A stretch of DNA of 64,000 bases from Gonatopus flavifemur (GCA_018340375.1 JAFFJZ010000012.1:2790001-2854000), one strand, 5' to 3'. Shown: positions 23,701-36,895, counted from the stretch's first letter. Made by a program: numbers and translations. Notes: generated from the sequence alone by a model not told the origin.

Positions 23701-24194
23701 AATTCATTCCTTCTCGTCGTATATTTTTGAACCGTTATCTCCGGTGCAATAAAAAGACACGCGAGAAGAATTAGGGGGAGATTTACAAGATTTTTCGTGA
23801 AGAATAATGTTTGGCCAAGGAGTATGTTCAGTGATTACTATATCCTCTTTTTATACTCTTTTTCTGTTGGATCATCAAGTACGAAGATGCGAACCGACGC
23901 GATACCTACGGTATCACGATCAACAAGCCCAATCCTTGTCTTAGAAAATTGAGAAATAAAAAACAAAAAGAGAGAAGATGTTTTTTCTCCTGTTCGCTTT
24001 GAATGTAATGTCTGTTCGCAAAGTTATCTGATTCAACTGGTGTTGGAGTTGCGTCTGTTCATAAATATCGTACATAATGTTATGCGCGCGTTCCTTTGAA
24101 TCTCCAATGCATGGAATTCTTGAAATTTGTTACCAAGTATTCGCTGAAGTTATAATATAATAATTAATGGTATAATTTGTTCACGTGATTACAG
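20782..24194. other. Host-like non-coding sequence upstream of the RhoGEF exons
   Basis: CpG-containing sequence with a GCT microsatellite (23119-23149) and a GA/G run (23251-23290). Open frames at 21815-22174, 22727-23002 and 22981-23307 show no domain; the last includes the microsatellite. Promoter or 5' exons of the RhoGEF gene may be here but cannot be recognised. Confidence 0.5.
23119..23290. repeat. Microsatellites: TGC run and GA/G run
   Basis: TTGTTGTTGCTGCTGCTG-type run at 23119-23149 and GAGAGA followed by a run of about 11 G at 23251-23290. Confidence 0.95.
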
Positions 24195-24384
24195 TTATCG
24201 GCTCTTTCTCCTGGAACGATTTCTTCCATGGTTGCACCAGTTCTTTTAAAATATCGAGTCTGCAGACCGAGGCTCCTCCTCGCCGGTTCCAGAGCAGAAA
24301 TTGATTTAGCCGCTGACGTTTCTTTGCTCAACGGCGAGATTTTACTCATCGAGGATTCCGCTCAGCAGTACAATTCGATCGGAG
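24195..24384 (+). CDS. RhoGEF gene, exon upstream of the DH domain
   Basis: The exon encodes 63 codons plus one base and ends at a strong GTGAGT donor. The frame is closed by a TGA just upstream of the AG at 24193-24194, so either the exon begins at that acceptor or translation begins at the in-frame ATG at 24228. The peptide includes VAPVLLKYRVCRPRLL and AEIDLAADVSLLNGEI, which I do not recognise as a domain. Support comes from the phase: the leftover G joins the next exon across a 73-base intron (24385-24457) without a stop. GC at third positions is higher than in the neighbouring intron. No convincing exon was found upstream, so the N-terminus may be incomplete. A minus-strand frame over the same bases is judged a shadow. 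Confidence 0.6.
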
Positions 24385-24457
24385 GTGAGTAGATACATCA
24401 TCATCATCATCATTATGTAGATCATGTATAAACAAAAACAAATTGTATCTTTTACAG

Positions 24458-24642
24458 ATATCGATCGAAAGTACAGAGCAACGGAAAAATTATTACACGC
24501 GGAGGAAGAATATTGTACAGCTTTGTGTAGCGCGAAAGAGTTATACGCACGACCCTTGGCGCGAAATTATCCTGAATTCCACGATGTGATTTTCCAACCC
24601 TTGTCGGATCTTTCAGAAGTTTCCGCGGAACATTGCAAAAGG
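24458..24642 (+). CDS. RhoGEF (Dbl-homology) exon with conserved region 1
   Basis: The exon starts after TTTTACAG and ends before GTGAGT. It reads in one frame for 61 codons after two phase bases. The peptide contains ATEKLLHAEEEYCTALCSAK, then ELYARPLARNYPEF, then a helix-like FHDVIFQPLSDLSEVSAEHC. This matches the first conserved helix of Dbl-homology domains (LLxTExxYxxxL followed by xxPL), which builds half of the Rho-GTPase contact surface. The family catalyses GDP release from Rho, Rac or Cdc42 in the cytosol or at the membrane. The particular RhoGEF subfamily and the target GTPase cannot be assigned from this fragment. No PH, SH3 or other partner domain is visible in the window. Confidence 0.85.
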
Positions 24643-27600
24643 GTGAGTTTTTCTGTTATTCGCTTTTATATTTCAAATAGTCACATTCCAGATTTTATAT
24701 GATCTACAGAGTTTTTTTTACTGATGAATGATAATGGGAAAGTAGATTCCTTTTTACCGACGGTATGAGATATATATGGAATGGTGGTTGACATTACCCA
24801 CGAGAGATGGCAGCCAGATATCGAATAGCTCTTCTCGGAGTCGCGTTATCAATCCTATCAACGACGGAACCCGAGTGACGATTCTATAACAGAGATGCAT
24901 TCAAGATTTTGGATTTGATTTCATCGAGATTCATAATAATTCACTTCTACAAACTCGAATATCGTAGAACAACAACAATTCTTATCTTTACGTTTGAAAA
25001 ATAACGAAGGAAAAACCAGCAGGGTGAAGAAAGATCTTTTTTGTTTTTTCATTCATTTCTAAGTACAACGGAAGAAGATCAAGCTTGTTTGGTGCTTCTA
25101 CAACGCGTTCTTCAAGCTACGTACGTAGTAGTAAGGTTTTGTATTTGGTAGAAATCAATATTTATGAGGGTGCTAACCACCGTCATCGCTCATCCAGACT
25201 CGTTAACTCTCTTAGGTCCATCTTTTCCTATCTTTTTTTGCCTCTCATGCTCCGCGCCTCATCTTTCTCCCGTCGTCCCGTCGTCTTCTGGTCGTTGCAC
25301 ATTGTATATTTTCATCCGAAGGACATATAGGAGGAGTCCAGAACTAAGTAGGGATTTACATCCTTCCTTCAGCCTTCTCTAAGAAAATATACATCCACGT
25401 AAGATCGGTAATTCGTGATGTTGCTCGACAACGCTCGATACAAGAAAGAGAGAAGATTGAAAACAAGCTGTATGGTTATATGGCTAGGTCTATGGGTAGA
25501 TGAGTAGGTAGAGTAGTAGGGGAGGACGTGTTTGGCTTCCAGGCAAATCCGAGATATCGTTCTTTATCCGCGTACTTTTCTGAATTTCACCGATTCGTAT
25601 CGATAAAGTTGCGTCGAATGATCATCGATTTCAAATATATAATCATTTTCTTCATCCTCCTGTTCGCTAATGACCTTTTCTATTTCGATGGTCTTTTTAT
25701 TTGTCATTTTCTCACGATGGCTTGGTGGTACTTATCAAGCTGTGGTATAGTAGTGGTTGTCGTGGTAAGTGGCAGCGCCATCAGGGTTTCTCGAGGAACA
25801 GCGGCAGCAATTTCACTTTGGAGCACCTCGGGGCCACCGCGATAATTAGAAGCAATTGCGCATCTGGAAGACGGCCGGGAGAGGCACAACAGACTCTTAC
25901 CACGTATACACATCCTAGATTAATTATTCCCTTGTTTTACTTTTGCCTCCATTTTTCTTCATGTTATTCAATTATATTTTCACAAATCTCATTTGAATTC
26001 CTGCGATGCTATATACTAAACATCATGATTGTTTTATTACATGATGATTTATCAACAATAAAGGAAGGTTTCTCTCTTTCTTCCTTTTCACGTATATCTC
26101 TTAAAACAGGAAGGGCAAAAATATCTGAAGAAAGGGAAAATACATAAAATGGAAAGTGGAACATATGCTACGAGACATGACACGAGTACAAAAGGAAAAA
26201 AAGACAATGAATGAAGAAAGAATAACATCTCAAATGTCTCATGAAAGTGGATGGATGAAATCGAAGTCGTTGCCTTCTCATTATTTTGTTGGGAAAGTAG
26301 AGTGGATACTGAATTGGCTCGGATCGAAGTCAAAAGTGGTTTCAATTTCATCAAGGAGGTTTGAGAGAAGAGGAGGAAGAGGAGGAGAAGAATAATCGAA
26401 CATGCTTTTGATTATCGGTCAAGCAATTTAATTGTCAACTCGATGAAGGAATATTATGAACCCGAATACACTCGGATACCAGAAAAATTCGAAATATCGT
26501 TTTGTACGATTGATTTGGATGAAACGTTTATGGAAGTATGGAGCGGTAGTCGGTATCGCACGACATTCTAAAAATGTTGACCGGATTTTTATTACCACAT
26601 GTTGCGGCATGCCTTTATTACCGAGAGGAGAAAGTGCGTTTTGCGGTATATACGTGTGTGTACTTTGTTTCTCTTTTGCCGCATATACGCGATGCAAAGA
26701 TCCAAACGTTGTGTGGTACCGGGTCGTTTAAAATATATCGCCGATTATCAAGTAGCAAGACCATTCTCTTTTTCTTCTTCGCTAAAATTGTGTCGCATTC
26801 ATGGTGATATCATTCGAGTCGGTTTATCGACCTTTCTCTCTCTTTTTTTTTTTTGTTCTTCTTAAATGGTCCAGCGAGTAAATCATTAAACTTTGAATCC
26901 GATAGGAAGGATCGGAGCACCTAGAACAGGAATTTATATTAATCACAGGGATGAAGAAACCTTCTAAAAATATACAAATATTAATAGCTTAGGTTTTAAA
27001 CATTGATTTGTGGTTGATAAATCAAATGATATTACTCACACTTTTTCTTCTTCTCCTTCTTCGGCTCGTTTCTATTCCTCTTTTTTCAATCACGGTAGAA
27101 ATGTTGGAGAGGTGTTTGATAAATGCACACAATGCTTCAGTCCCCAAATCCTAGTAGTAACAGCAGCATCAGCCGTAGAAATACGAATAGGGGTGACAAG
27201 GTCTTCCGCGAATTTTTCTTTTACGCAAAAAGATATGATTTATTTGTGAAGGGGATCATATTTTATTGTAGGTGTGATATTTTTCTTTCCGATAAGAGAT
27301 GCTCCGTCGTTGAATCGAAAAGATATTATGTTCCGAAGAAATGCCATTCTCTTGGTATATCGTGTGACGAAGATTAGAAAAGGAACTTTTATTTTTCGTT
27401 TGGATAGCCCAAAGAGAAGAAGAAAAAAATCAAAGGGAGAGGAGGAGGAGGGCAGTATTTTAGGACGTTGAATATCTTTGCACCAGGGTTTGGGATTTAT
27501 CGAGCGTATAAATCATTGGCAGAAGCTGTCTTTAGAGCTGTTTCGGTAGTTCGAAGATAACTCAATTGTGATGATTAATAAAACGAAAACTTATTTTCTG

Positions 27601-30239
27601 TATTATTAAACTTCCTCCGTGCACGGACGAAGGCAGGATGAACAATTATAGTTGTCTACAATGATGCTTCTCCTCGCGTTCTTCATTTTCTTTCTCGAGA
27701 AATTAATTTAGCAATTATTGTTATATTATTTTTCATCGTATATCATTTTTACGACGCTGCTGTTGTAGGTTGAAAAGGAATTCCTTCCAAGTGAATTTAT
27801 AGGACGTTTAACGAGATTCTTTTCATCGATGCTTTGATTTTGTTATTGTCGTGAATCGAAAATTGTAACACCACAAGATTCGACGAAGTTTCATTCTTCC
27901 AGTAGAATACTTGGGGTGATCCGTTGGAAGTTGTCAGTTTCGATTCACAATATCAAGTCGATTGATGAATGGAGAAGAAAAAGGAGGATTTATGATTATA
28001 AAGAAGAGATTATTATCATTAGCATGACAAGAGACAAATCCCCTTCGAGGTGTGTGAGAAATCAGTCGAGAATATAAACCTTCGTTTCGGTTGAAATATT
28101 CAACAATTGGGTTGCAAATCGCGTTACAGGAATAGCAGAGATATAATGTGATTTCGATAATTCCTTACGATTCCTAGAAATAGGATCAAAAATTATAATA
28201 CATCGTTTATTCGAAATTGAAATTTCATTAATTCTCGAAGAATCTCGTTCGGGATTGCGAATATTCACTTTCTTCGACGTTATCGTGTAATAGAATATAT
28301 GTATAATATTCGAGTACTCACGGAGGATACAAAGCATACGAATGGCCGACAAAAGAGATTAACCGGCAAGCAAGTATTCAGGGGCAATCAGGTTTCGTTT
28401 CCGATGATTCGAAAAGAATGAAGAAAAAGCAGTCATTACGAGTTAACGATCGAGTTGAAAATTGTACTCGAGCTGCTCGTAGTCATCCCAGTAAAGATTC
28501 AGTTACTTATAATCCAATATTAATCAAATATAAGTTTTTGATACTCGAATGAAAACACGGGATGATCAATTCTGGAAGACCTTGTATAACTATAAGTAAG
28601 TAACGATCCCTGAGATTCTTTGGTTTAAAAGATCCAACTCATCGCTAACTCGATTGATCCAATAAGCATTAAGCGAGGAGAGAATAAAGATGAAGAAAAG
28701 AGAAGAGAGGAAGAAAGAAGTGAATCTTGGATTAACTGGATGGACACGAATGCAAGTGATGGCGTATAGAGAAGCGGTGGCTGGCTGGAGGCACCTTGAG
28801 TACGATCAAATGACAAATGACCTGCTATATGGTGTTGCTGCAGTGTATATAAACCCCATATGGAATGATGACACGAAGAAAAGGATTGGGCTACAAGCAA
28901 GGGAGTAATATCGAGCCTCTCTTCCATGACCTATCACGAGATTCACCGATAACGCGAAAGGAGGAGAGGGGAAAAAAGCTAACGAGTTGTGTCTAGAAAA
29001 AAGATAAAGAAGAAGGAGGATACGACGAAGGGGGTTAATAATACTAAAGAACAAGAAATAATTCTTTATTTTTGTTTTTCTTTCATCAGATTAAAGTGAT
29101 TTATCATCAATTTTTGTTTCGACCCTGTTTTTCTACTTCCACTTTTCCCCTTCCTCTCTCCTCCCATGGAAAGAAGACTTCGAGGTCTCCTTAGAGGTCT
29201 TCAAGGCCACATACGTGAAGTAAGCAACAACCGCGCACGGGATGAAAATTATCGACGAGAGTCAATCAGCCTGCCTTGGAGCTATGAATACATATCTATC
29301 GAAGGCACCGTGTAATCACAATAAAACTTGCCTCGCTCTGGCCTGCTTGCTCGCTCGCTCGCTCGTCCGATCCTTTAGAATAACTTAGTGCACGTGCATA
29401 AGTATGTTTGTACGTGTGTAAAACCAACGATTAGTCTCTATTTAATTGCCACGTTCACCATATTGGAAAATCTTCTTCCAGAGCTTATTATTCATAGTCA
29501 AATTTATATATCAGAGAGCTTGAAAAATTCAATACCATACTATTATTTTACGATGACTCGATCTTTCATCGATCTCGAGAATTGATTGAGCGACGAGAGG
29601 GGTAGTAGAAGATGGAACGAATGAGAGAAAAGGTACACGAAGAAATGATTGTAAGTAATTCCAACAACACAGAGTTCAAGATTTCTTAGGAGAAGGAGGA
29701 GAAGTATAGAAGCTCTCAGAACGGAACTATAGAAATGAAGATATATTAAGAATAATATTTTATTCTAGATTGATGATACAGTTTTAAAAATGATGAGCGT
29801 TTTTTCAAGAGAATGATGAATAACGGCGTGGGATGTACTCGACTTCTTGTAACCACGACGTTCTCGATATTATTTAGCATAAATAAAAATTTGACAACAA
29901 GAACCGTATCGCTTTGCATTGACGCGAACGTGTAATAAATCATACACCGTATATGGTTTTATTTCATTGATACTTCTACTTTTCTCCCCCTCCCTCCCAC
30001 CCTCCCGCCCCTTTTTTCTCTTTCAATCGATTAATCTGTATTTGAAAGAAGAAAAGTCTCCGTCATACATTTCTTCTATATTTTCCGCATAAAATTGATT
30101 ACAAATTCAATTTGAATATTATGAAATGAAAGCACGTGGTTTTAGGTTTAGACGATATTGAGAAATGAAAATTGGATGAAATAAAATGATTCCGTGGTCA
30201 ACGCGAGGATTGATAAATTTTATCAGGTTCGACAAAGGG
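24643..30239 (+). other. Second RhoGEF intron, host-like part
   Basis: This is intronic sequence with CpG-containing text, homopurine and homopyrimidine runs and no supported exon. Open frames at 25528-26147 and 26456-26865 have no splice or domain support. A GC-rich patch at about 25760-25900 stands out and is listed as a finding. Confidence 0.6.
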
Positions 30240-31199
30240 TTCTTGTTCAAGGTTGGTCCGGAAAAACCCGACCCGGGTTTTATCCACTGGGTTTTTTCAG
30301 ATAAAACCCAATCAAAAACCCACTCTCTAAATTTCTAAGAGTAAAATTCCCACTCCCAATTTGGGGTGGATTTTGCTTTCACTCTTTAAGAGTGATAAAA
30401 TCACTCTAATAGAGTGAATCTCTTCACTTTTTCAACTAGAGTGAAAAGTGTCACTCGTGATTGGAGAGTGATTTGTACTTCCCCCGTTTGAAGATTGAAA
30501 TACCACCTTGTGAAATACTCAGAGTGAAATATCCAAGTTAATTTATATTCAATCGACGCTTCAAAATTATTTGAAAACTCAACGTCTTTTGAGTGACGAC
30601 GTGAGGAATATATAAATCGAATAAAAAAATTTATTCAAGACGTGATTAATAATTGAGTTTACGTTTTTTTATTCTGATGTAGATACGTATATATTGATAA
30701 CATAACCTCAATTTTTATATGGAATTATAATTATAATCTTGAATAACCCTGACAAAAAATGATGGAAAACTATTGAAGTTCAATCGGTTTCTATCGTTTT
30801 GCTTTACCAGGGAAGGCCGTGTTTAGACAAAAAAAATTAGGTACTCGGATCCTATGCACTTAGACACAACAATTTCAAATAATTTATTCAATCATGAAAA
30901 ATTTTAAACTGATAATCATATTCATTTATTAAAGATATAATACTTCATATCTTTCAATATATTTTAATATTCCACATGTATGTATTATTTATTCTGTTGG
31001 TATTCTATAGGAAACACTCACTATAGGAATGACTCAGATGTGTTGATGAAATTTTTCACTCTTCAAGGAATCAATAAAGAAGCTATCAATATTCTCAAAA
31101 GTCAGAAAATGTGTTTTAGTAAAAAATATTCCAATGTTTCATACAATCACAAAGATTTCAATGCTTGGATTTGAATTTTTATCAAGGGCTTTGTTTACT

Positions 31200-31880
31200 T
31201 TTGAGATAGTTATTTCATCTTCTTGAGAATTTATAGAATTTTCATATTAAAAGTGATGGTATAGATCTGAAATACCTTTGGTTCTACGATACCAGTAATG
31301 CTAAGTGTAATTAGTCGATATCTCATATCCGTGTGCGCTAGAACTATTCTCTGATTCCATGTATCGATAAAGAGTACTGGATGTAGTTGATCGATACCAT
31401 GTATCGATGAACAATATTGGAAATAGTTGACTGATGCCATGCATCGATAGACAATATTGGATGACTATGTATTGCTGAACAGTTTTGAGTATAGTTACTC
31501 AGGTAGCACAAGGGTTCTAGGAGAGCTCATAATCAATACAATGTGTTCATGAAGAGCTCTTTCAGAACTCTTGTGCTACCTGGGTAACTATACTCAAAAC
31601 TATTCAGCAATACATGGTCATCCAATATTGTTCATGGATACATGGTATCGATCAACTATATCCAGTATCATTCATCGATGGATGGTATCGATTAACTACA
31701 TCTAGTACTCTCCATCGATACATGGAATCAGATGATAGTTCTAGTGCACACGGATATGTGGTATTGAGTAATTACACTAAGCATTACTGATATCGTAGAA
31801 CCAAAAGTATTCCAGATCTATACCATCACTTTTAATATGAAAATTCTATAAATCCTCAAGAGGACGAAATAATTATTTTA
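31200..31880. repeat. 680-base palindrome with GATACCATGTATCGAT subrepeats
   Basis: Arms 31200-31530 and 31545-31880 are mirror images (AATTTTCATATTAAAAGTGA against its complement). Each arm holds several copies of a GATACCATGTATCGATgaACAAT word. The loop sequence GAGAGCTCATAATCAATAC is repeated at about 31881-31950. Confidence 0.8.
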
Positions 31881-32690
31881 GAAGAGCTCATAAGCAATAC
31901 AATATGTACATAAAGAGCTCTTTCAAAACTCTTGGGCTATCTGGGTAATGGATACTACATATCCTTGTGGAAGACTACATTCAAGTAGTGTTGGACTGCA
32001 TATATACACCTCAATGTTCAATTTAATTACAGAATTGAGTAACTGTAGATCTTTCAATTTCATAAAATTATTTTTAATTCAATCTTTCAAAAAAACCTTT
32101 TTGTAATTTCTCAACATTTGACTTCATTCAAAATTGGACAAGTCCAATGATAATTTTGAATTAATTTCGTAATAAAACGTAATCCAACAGTATTGAGGTT
32201 AGAAAATTACATAGGTTGCAAATTTTTCAAAGTCAAACTTGAATTCTACTCACTGGCATATGATTGATAAAATATTCAATATTTTATTCATTCATTACTG
32301 ATGTTAGATTGATTCAAACATTCATTGGGTCTCATTTGGTCATTATTCTCACATACTGGTCCATAGGAAATCAAACGAGGTAGGGGAGAGTGGGGACACT
32401 TGCACCACTTTTATTTTACATTGTTATAACTTTCGTGGTTAACTTCATTCGATATATTATTTATGGGATTTTGACAGAGCAAACATTTCTTTCTAAGTTG
32501 CAAATGATAGCAAGGTCGAATCTAACATCCGATCAATGATATAAGTGTTCTTCAAAAACATTGCGTTTGGTGCAACTCTCCCCACATGGCGGGAGACTTG
32601 CACCACCCTGTGGGGATATTTGCACCACCCTGCGAATTAGCTCTTTCTCCCTCTCTCTCTCTTTCTCTCTCCCTGAGTAATTGATCCTCT

Positions 32691-33124
32691 CCCTGCTAAA
32701 TTTTCCCAATAAGGACCGATACAAAACGATAAATGTTTTCTATAGTTTTCAATGAGGTTTCTGGATACGGAATTTACGAAGTTATATCGTTATCAAACAA
32801 TAGAACTCTATCGTTCTTTATCGTTTTCTATAAAAATTTAACAGATTGTATAGGGTTTTATCGTGAAATTCGTATAGGAGAAGTATCAGTTATTTGGAAA
32901 AAAATAGTTATGTGTTCTAGAATAAGTAGTACTTTTCCAATACGAATTTCACGATAAAACCCTATACAATCTGTTAAATTTTTATAGAAAACGGTAAGGA
33001 ACGATAGAGTTCTATCGTTTGATAACGATATAACTTCGTAAATTCCGTATTCAGAAACCTCATTGAAAACTATAGAAAAAATTTATCGTTTTGTATCGTT
33101 CTTTATGGGGATAATTTAGCAGGG
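32691..33124. mobile_element. 434-base hairpin MITE, CCCTGCTAAATTTTCC ends
   Basis: Arms of about 185 bases mirror each other closely (AACGATAAATGTTTTCTATAG against its complement; ACAGATTGTATAGGGTTTTA likewise). The loop is near 32890-32930. The chance frame 32733-32957 lies inside. Confidence 0.8.
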
Positions 33125-33329
33125 CTAATTGGAATAATAACCACTATTTTCAAATCTATTTATCAGTATTTATTTGAAATGAATAATCAGATATACAAGT
33201 GAATAGCTGAACTTACGATCAAGATGGACTTTATGCAGTTTAGAGTTTGATACTAGCAACAACCTTTTATTGAAAACTAATTGCACAAGAGTGTTTGCTA
33301 TGAACGGAGGAAACAAGTGAAATTTGTCA

Positions 33330-33602
33330 CTCCTACCAACTCATATCAGGAGGCATAAACTCAATTGAACGTTCTTGAGACTGATTTCAGCGTCGCCAAG
33401 AGGAAGGGTACTTGAACTAATCTCACATGAAGGCACTGATACTGTGTCACAAACTTTTATGATTTGTTGAGCATTTGTGTAAATGTATCCATGTGAGGTT
33501 AGTTCCAGTAGCCTTCCCCTTGGCGGCGCTGAAGTTCATTATGAAAATTCTCTCATTGAGTTTATCCCCCCTGACTTATATGAAGTGAGATCATTCATGG
33601 AA
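33330..33602. repeat. Inverted repeat with GCGCCGCCAAG arms
   Basis: Left arm TTTCAGCGTCGCCAAGAGGA and right arm TCCCCTTGGCGGCGCTGAAG lie in a larger imperfect hairpin centred near 33465. Confidence 0.6.
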
Positions 33603-34214
33603 ATAGCAAAGAGTTTCACAGAGTATTTTATCAAACAAAAGAATCTTTCTCTCTCTCTCTCCTTCCTCTCCTTCTCTCTTCTGTTCTTCGGAAGAACATT
33701 CAGATTCGAACATCCGAGTGTACGGATCATTCTGAATACCTGTTTCTATAAAAAAAATGAAACATCGGAAGTGGTGCAAGTATCCCCGCAATTTGTGGTG
33801 CATTGCACCCCTCACGGCATCAACAGACTACTGATGCTCGCAAAAAAATTCCAGATATTTTCAGTCAAAAAGTGGATCATGAAAATATTCTGCAACGATT
33901 GTACTTTCGATTGAGATTGGTTTCGTGGTGTTTGGGATCACTTACAGATCATGGGAAACTTTTTCTGAAAAACTAAGGAGACACAAATCAAACGATTTTG
34001 AGAGTGCCAAACCTTTTGATATCAATAAAAAAACAGAGATTCATTCCACATTCCTGTGAACTCGTGTGGAGTTAGGTCATCCTTTCAGCAAACGCCACGT
34101 GCAAGAACAGTTCAGAAATTTTGAAAAATTAAGAGATATCTGCTGTGGTGCATATCACCCCATGGTGCAAGTGTCCCCACTCTCCCCTACCCCACATACA
34201 CACTTGTTACAACT

Positions 34215-34300
34215 TTGTCGGTTTAGCTCAGGTCGGTTAGGCATAGGTTATGTAGGTCAGAATTATAGGTAGGTTCTCTAGCGGTTCGATTCCCTCAAAG
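34215..34300 (+). repeat. tRNA-like A and B boxes, probable SINE fragment
   Basis: TTAGCTCAGGTCGGTTAGG at about 34224 and GCGGTTCGATTCCC at about 34279. Spacing is within the range of long-arm tRNAs, but no stem closes, so it is called a tRNA-derived repeat and not a gene. Confidence 0.45.
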
Positions 34301-34413
34301 GTGGTGCATAATTTCTCTCACTGCAATAAGTGATTCAGGAACATGCGAAGTTAAGAATGTAGTCAGATACACACAAATTCTTTTTTTTTTATTCTCTCCA
34401 AAAAAGTAATGAA

Positions 34414-36895
34414 CAGGGTGGCCACTTTTTGGAAAACAGGGAAAACCGGGAAAAGTCAGGGAATTTCTATAAGATTTTGAGGGACACTTTTCAAAAAACG
34501 TTCCTCTCAAGTCCGTTTCATTTTTCATCTCAAAAGATTCTGAATCGACTGGTCTATGTCCTACGGAGACCAATTTTTGACATTTTCTTCATCAATTTGC
34601 TTGGATCACCACTTGGTAATGTATGCAAGTGCACTTTTAAAAAGTTGTTCCTCTAAAGTGCATTCCATTTTTCATTTCAGAAGATTTTCAATCGATTAGC
34701 CTATATCCCACGGATACCAATTTCTGAAAGTTCTTCGTCAATTTGCTTCACCACTTGGTGAATTTTTTTTTGGTCGAAATTCAAAACTCCAGCTCTGTAC
34801 AGACCTAGATGAACCTTCGATGATTCATCCCTGAAAGTTTCAGACTTTTTTATGCGTTGTTTCGAGTATTTTGGGCGGAAAAAAACGCCACCGGATGGAG
34901 CCAACCCTCTGACTGCACACATGGGTTAGCGTAACCCGGAAAGTATTTGGAACATGCAGAATTTGAAAATAGTACGAGTTTTTATCATCAACATCTTCGA
35001 AGTGGAAACTTGGGTGTGAATTGATGAATTAGTACCAGGGTATCCAAGCCCTTTCGTGTTCGCCATCTGAAACTGTAGAGTGCAATACTGTAGCCACTAA
35101 CACATACCGCTTTTCACATTCATGTGCACACAAAAAAGAAGTATGTGTTGGTGGCTGTAGTATTGCCTTCTACAGTTTCATATGGCGAACATGTTGGCTT
35201 GGGTACCCCGATTAGTATCACTTCATTATGGGGAGGTTCTCATAAAAGAATATACTAATTAACAATCGATTTCAACAAATTTTGCCAACATCATTGTTTT
35301 TGTTAGTCTGACGAATCAGAGTGTGCAAGGTTGATTTCGATATGTCGAAAAATGAGATACTTTGAACGAGTTCAATGTTGAGAAACATTGGTTTTTAAAT
35401 AAAAAGATTGGTGGTCTTAATTTTTTTTTTACTCGAAAATTGAGGCTACGGATGCAATAACAGCCTGAGTGCTCGAACGTCTCTCGGAAATCAATCCAGT
35501 CTATCAGTGGAACAAGAAAAACAAGTTCGTCAAAATGAAAAGAAAAGTAAATATAGCCTATTAAAACTCATAAACACATATTTTTGCTATGAAAATTTTT
35601 TTCTATCATTGATAGTTTGTGAGATAAGAATTGAAAAGTTGAAATTCCCATTTCCTCAAATTTAATTCAATTTAAATAGTAGAAAGAAAATTTTATAACA
35701 AGAATGTGCCATCTTTGAGATCTTCAAGAATTGGTGAAACTTTAGATATTTTTGTAAAGAATAATTGGATCTCTGGGTCTCAAGCGGATAAAATTAAAAG
35801 GTCTTTCACGAATATTTGTGATGGACCACTGTTTTCGGAAACAATATCAAGTTTCTCCATAGAAAATGATAGACTTGACGACTAATGGATGACCTTCATT
35901 CCCAAATCCGTTCAATTTGAAGATCTACGTTCTCTTTTGAAAATGATTTTCATTTTGTATCATGGCAATGCTTTCTGTGAGAGAGGTTTTTCAATTGATA
36001 AAGAAATTTTGATAAAGGATCTTTTGGAAATGTCATTGATAGCCCACTGACAAGTGTATGATGCAGTTATGTTCCATGGCGAGATGAGAAAAATTGAAAT
36101 AAGTAAAGGCCTAATACAGGCTGTGCGAAATTCACGTGATCAGTACAAGAAGCTTTAAAAAGGAACAGAGAAAAAGAGAATGTAATACCGGAACAAAAAG
36201 CAGAAAAACGTAAAGGTTTAGAAAAATGGAAGGAACTTGAGAAGAAGAAGAAGAAAATTTTTGATGATGCTCGTCAAAAAACGGAAGAATTAGATTCAGA
36301 AATGAAACAGTGGCCATAGAATTCTAATGATATATTGAATGGAATCATGATTTGTTATAATACATGCCTTTTTTTTCAATTTCTTATACATTTTATTAAT
36401 ATATCAATTATATATCGAGCTCTGTTCAGATTAGGTTTTGTTTTGAATTACAGATTCGTTTTGAGTAATGTTCATACGTTACATTATTTTATAAAAGTTT
36501 TGATTAAACCAAATATTTATAAAATTACATAATTATTCGAATAAAAAGATGTTTATTTAATATTCAAAACATATTATTTCCAATTTAACATCGTTTTTCA
36601 AGGCATTACCTATCGCAGAAATGAGGTGCTCCCAATATAGAAACTTAAACGACGATATTCACTGGAATGAATCAATTGTTACATTTCATCACCGTCTCTC
36701 TTCCGAAGACGATGAGGAATCTACAATATGTTGGTGTTTCTATTGCAGAACTATGCTATTGATTGAATTATAGTATGGAACTTTTTCAGATCAAGTGATG
36801 AATACTTTTTATGAAGTCAGGGAAAAATTCGAAAACCACCTGGAGAACCGGGAAAAGTTAGGGAATTTTCTTTCAGAAAAATAGTGACCACCCTG
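34414..36895 (+). mobile_element. CAGGGTGGCCAC-ended hAT-like transposon with dead transposase
   Basis: CAGGGTGGCCACTTTTT at 34414 and AAAAATAGTGACCACCCTG ending 36895, each followed inward by GGGAAAAgTcAGGGAATT text. A 140-base unit around CACTTGGTGAA is repeated twice near the left end (34510-34760). The target duplication is unclear (AATGAA and AATAAA outside). The transposase remnant is described separately. Confidence 0.75.
35720..36319 (+). pseudogene. hAT transposase C-terminal remnant
   Basis: The frame contains LRSLLKMIFILYHGNAFCER then GFSIDKEIL. This is the hAT dimerisation-domain signature: a short helix, a small-residue turn, then ERGFS. It is broken by stops after SFSIENDRLDD and after MSLIAH, and at TAA 36156-36158. 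In another frame a charged lysine-rich tail (QKAEKRKGLEKWKELEKKK) continues to TAG at 36317-36319, implying a frameshift. The upstream zinc-finger and catalytic regions are not recognisable. The element cannot make a working protein. Confidence 0.75.

Larger units (their letters stand above)
32393..34187. mobile_element. TA-flanked GGGGAGAGTGGGGACACTTGCACC element
   Basis: GGGGAGAGTGGGGACACTTG at 32393 is mirrored perfectly at 34187, with TA at 32391-32392 and 34188-34189. The motif GGGGACACTTGCACCAC recurs inside (32580-32640, 33775-33810). No transposase is visible. Two hairpins are nested: 32691-33124 and about 33330-33602. Confidence 0.8.

Noticed and set aside
25528..26147. Overlapping plus frames of 105 and 148 codons
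   Set aside because: Mostly hydrophobic or low-complexity text. Only the GC-rich part is unusual and it is kept as a finding.
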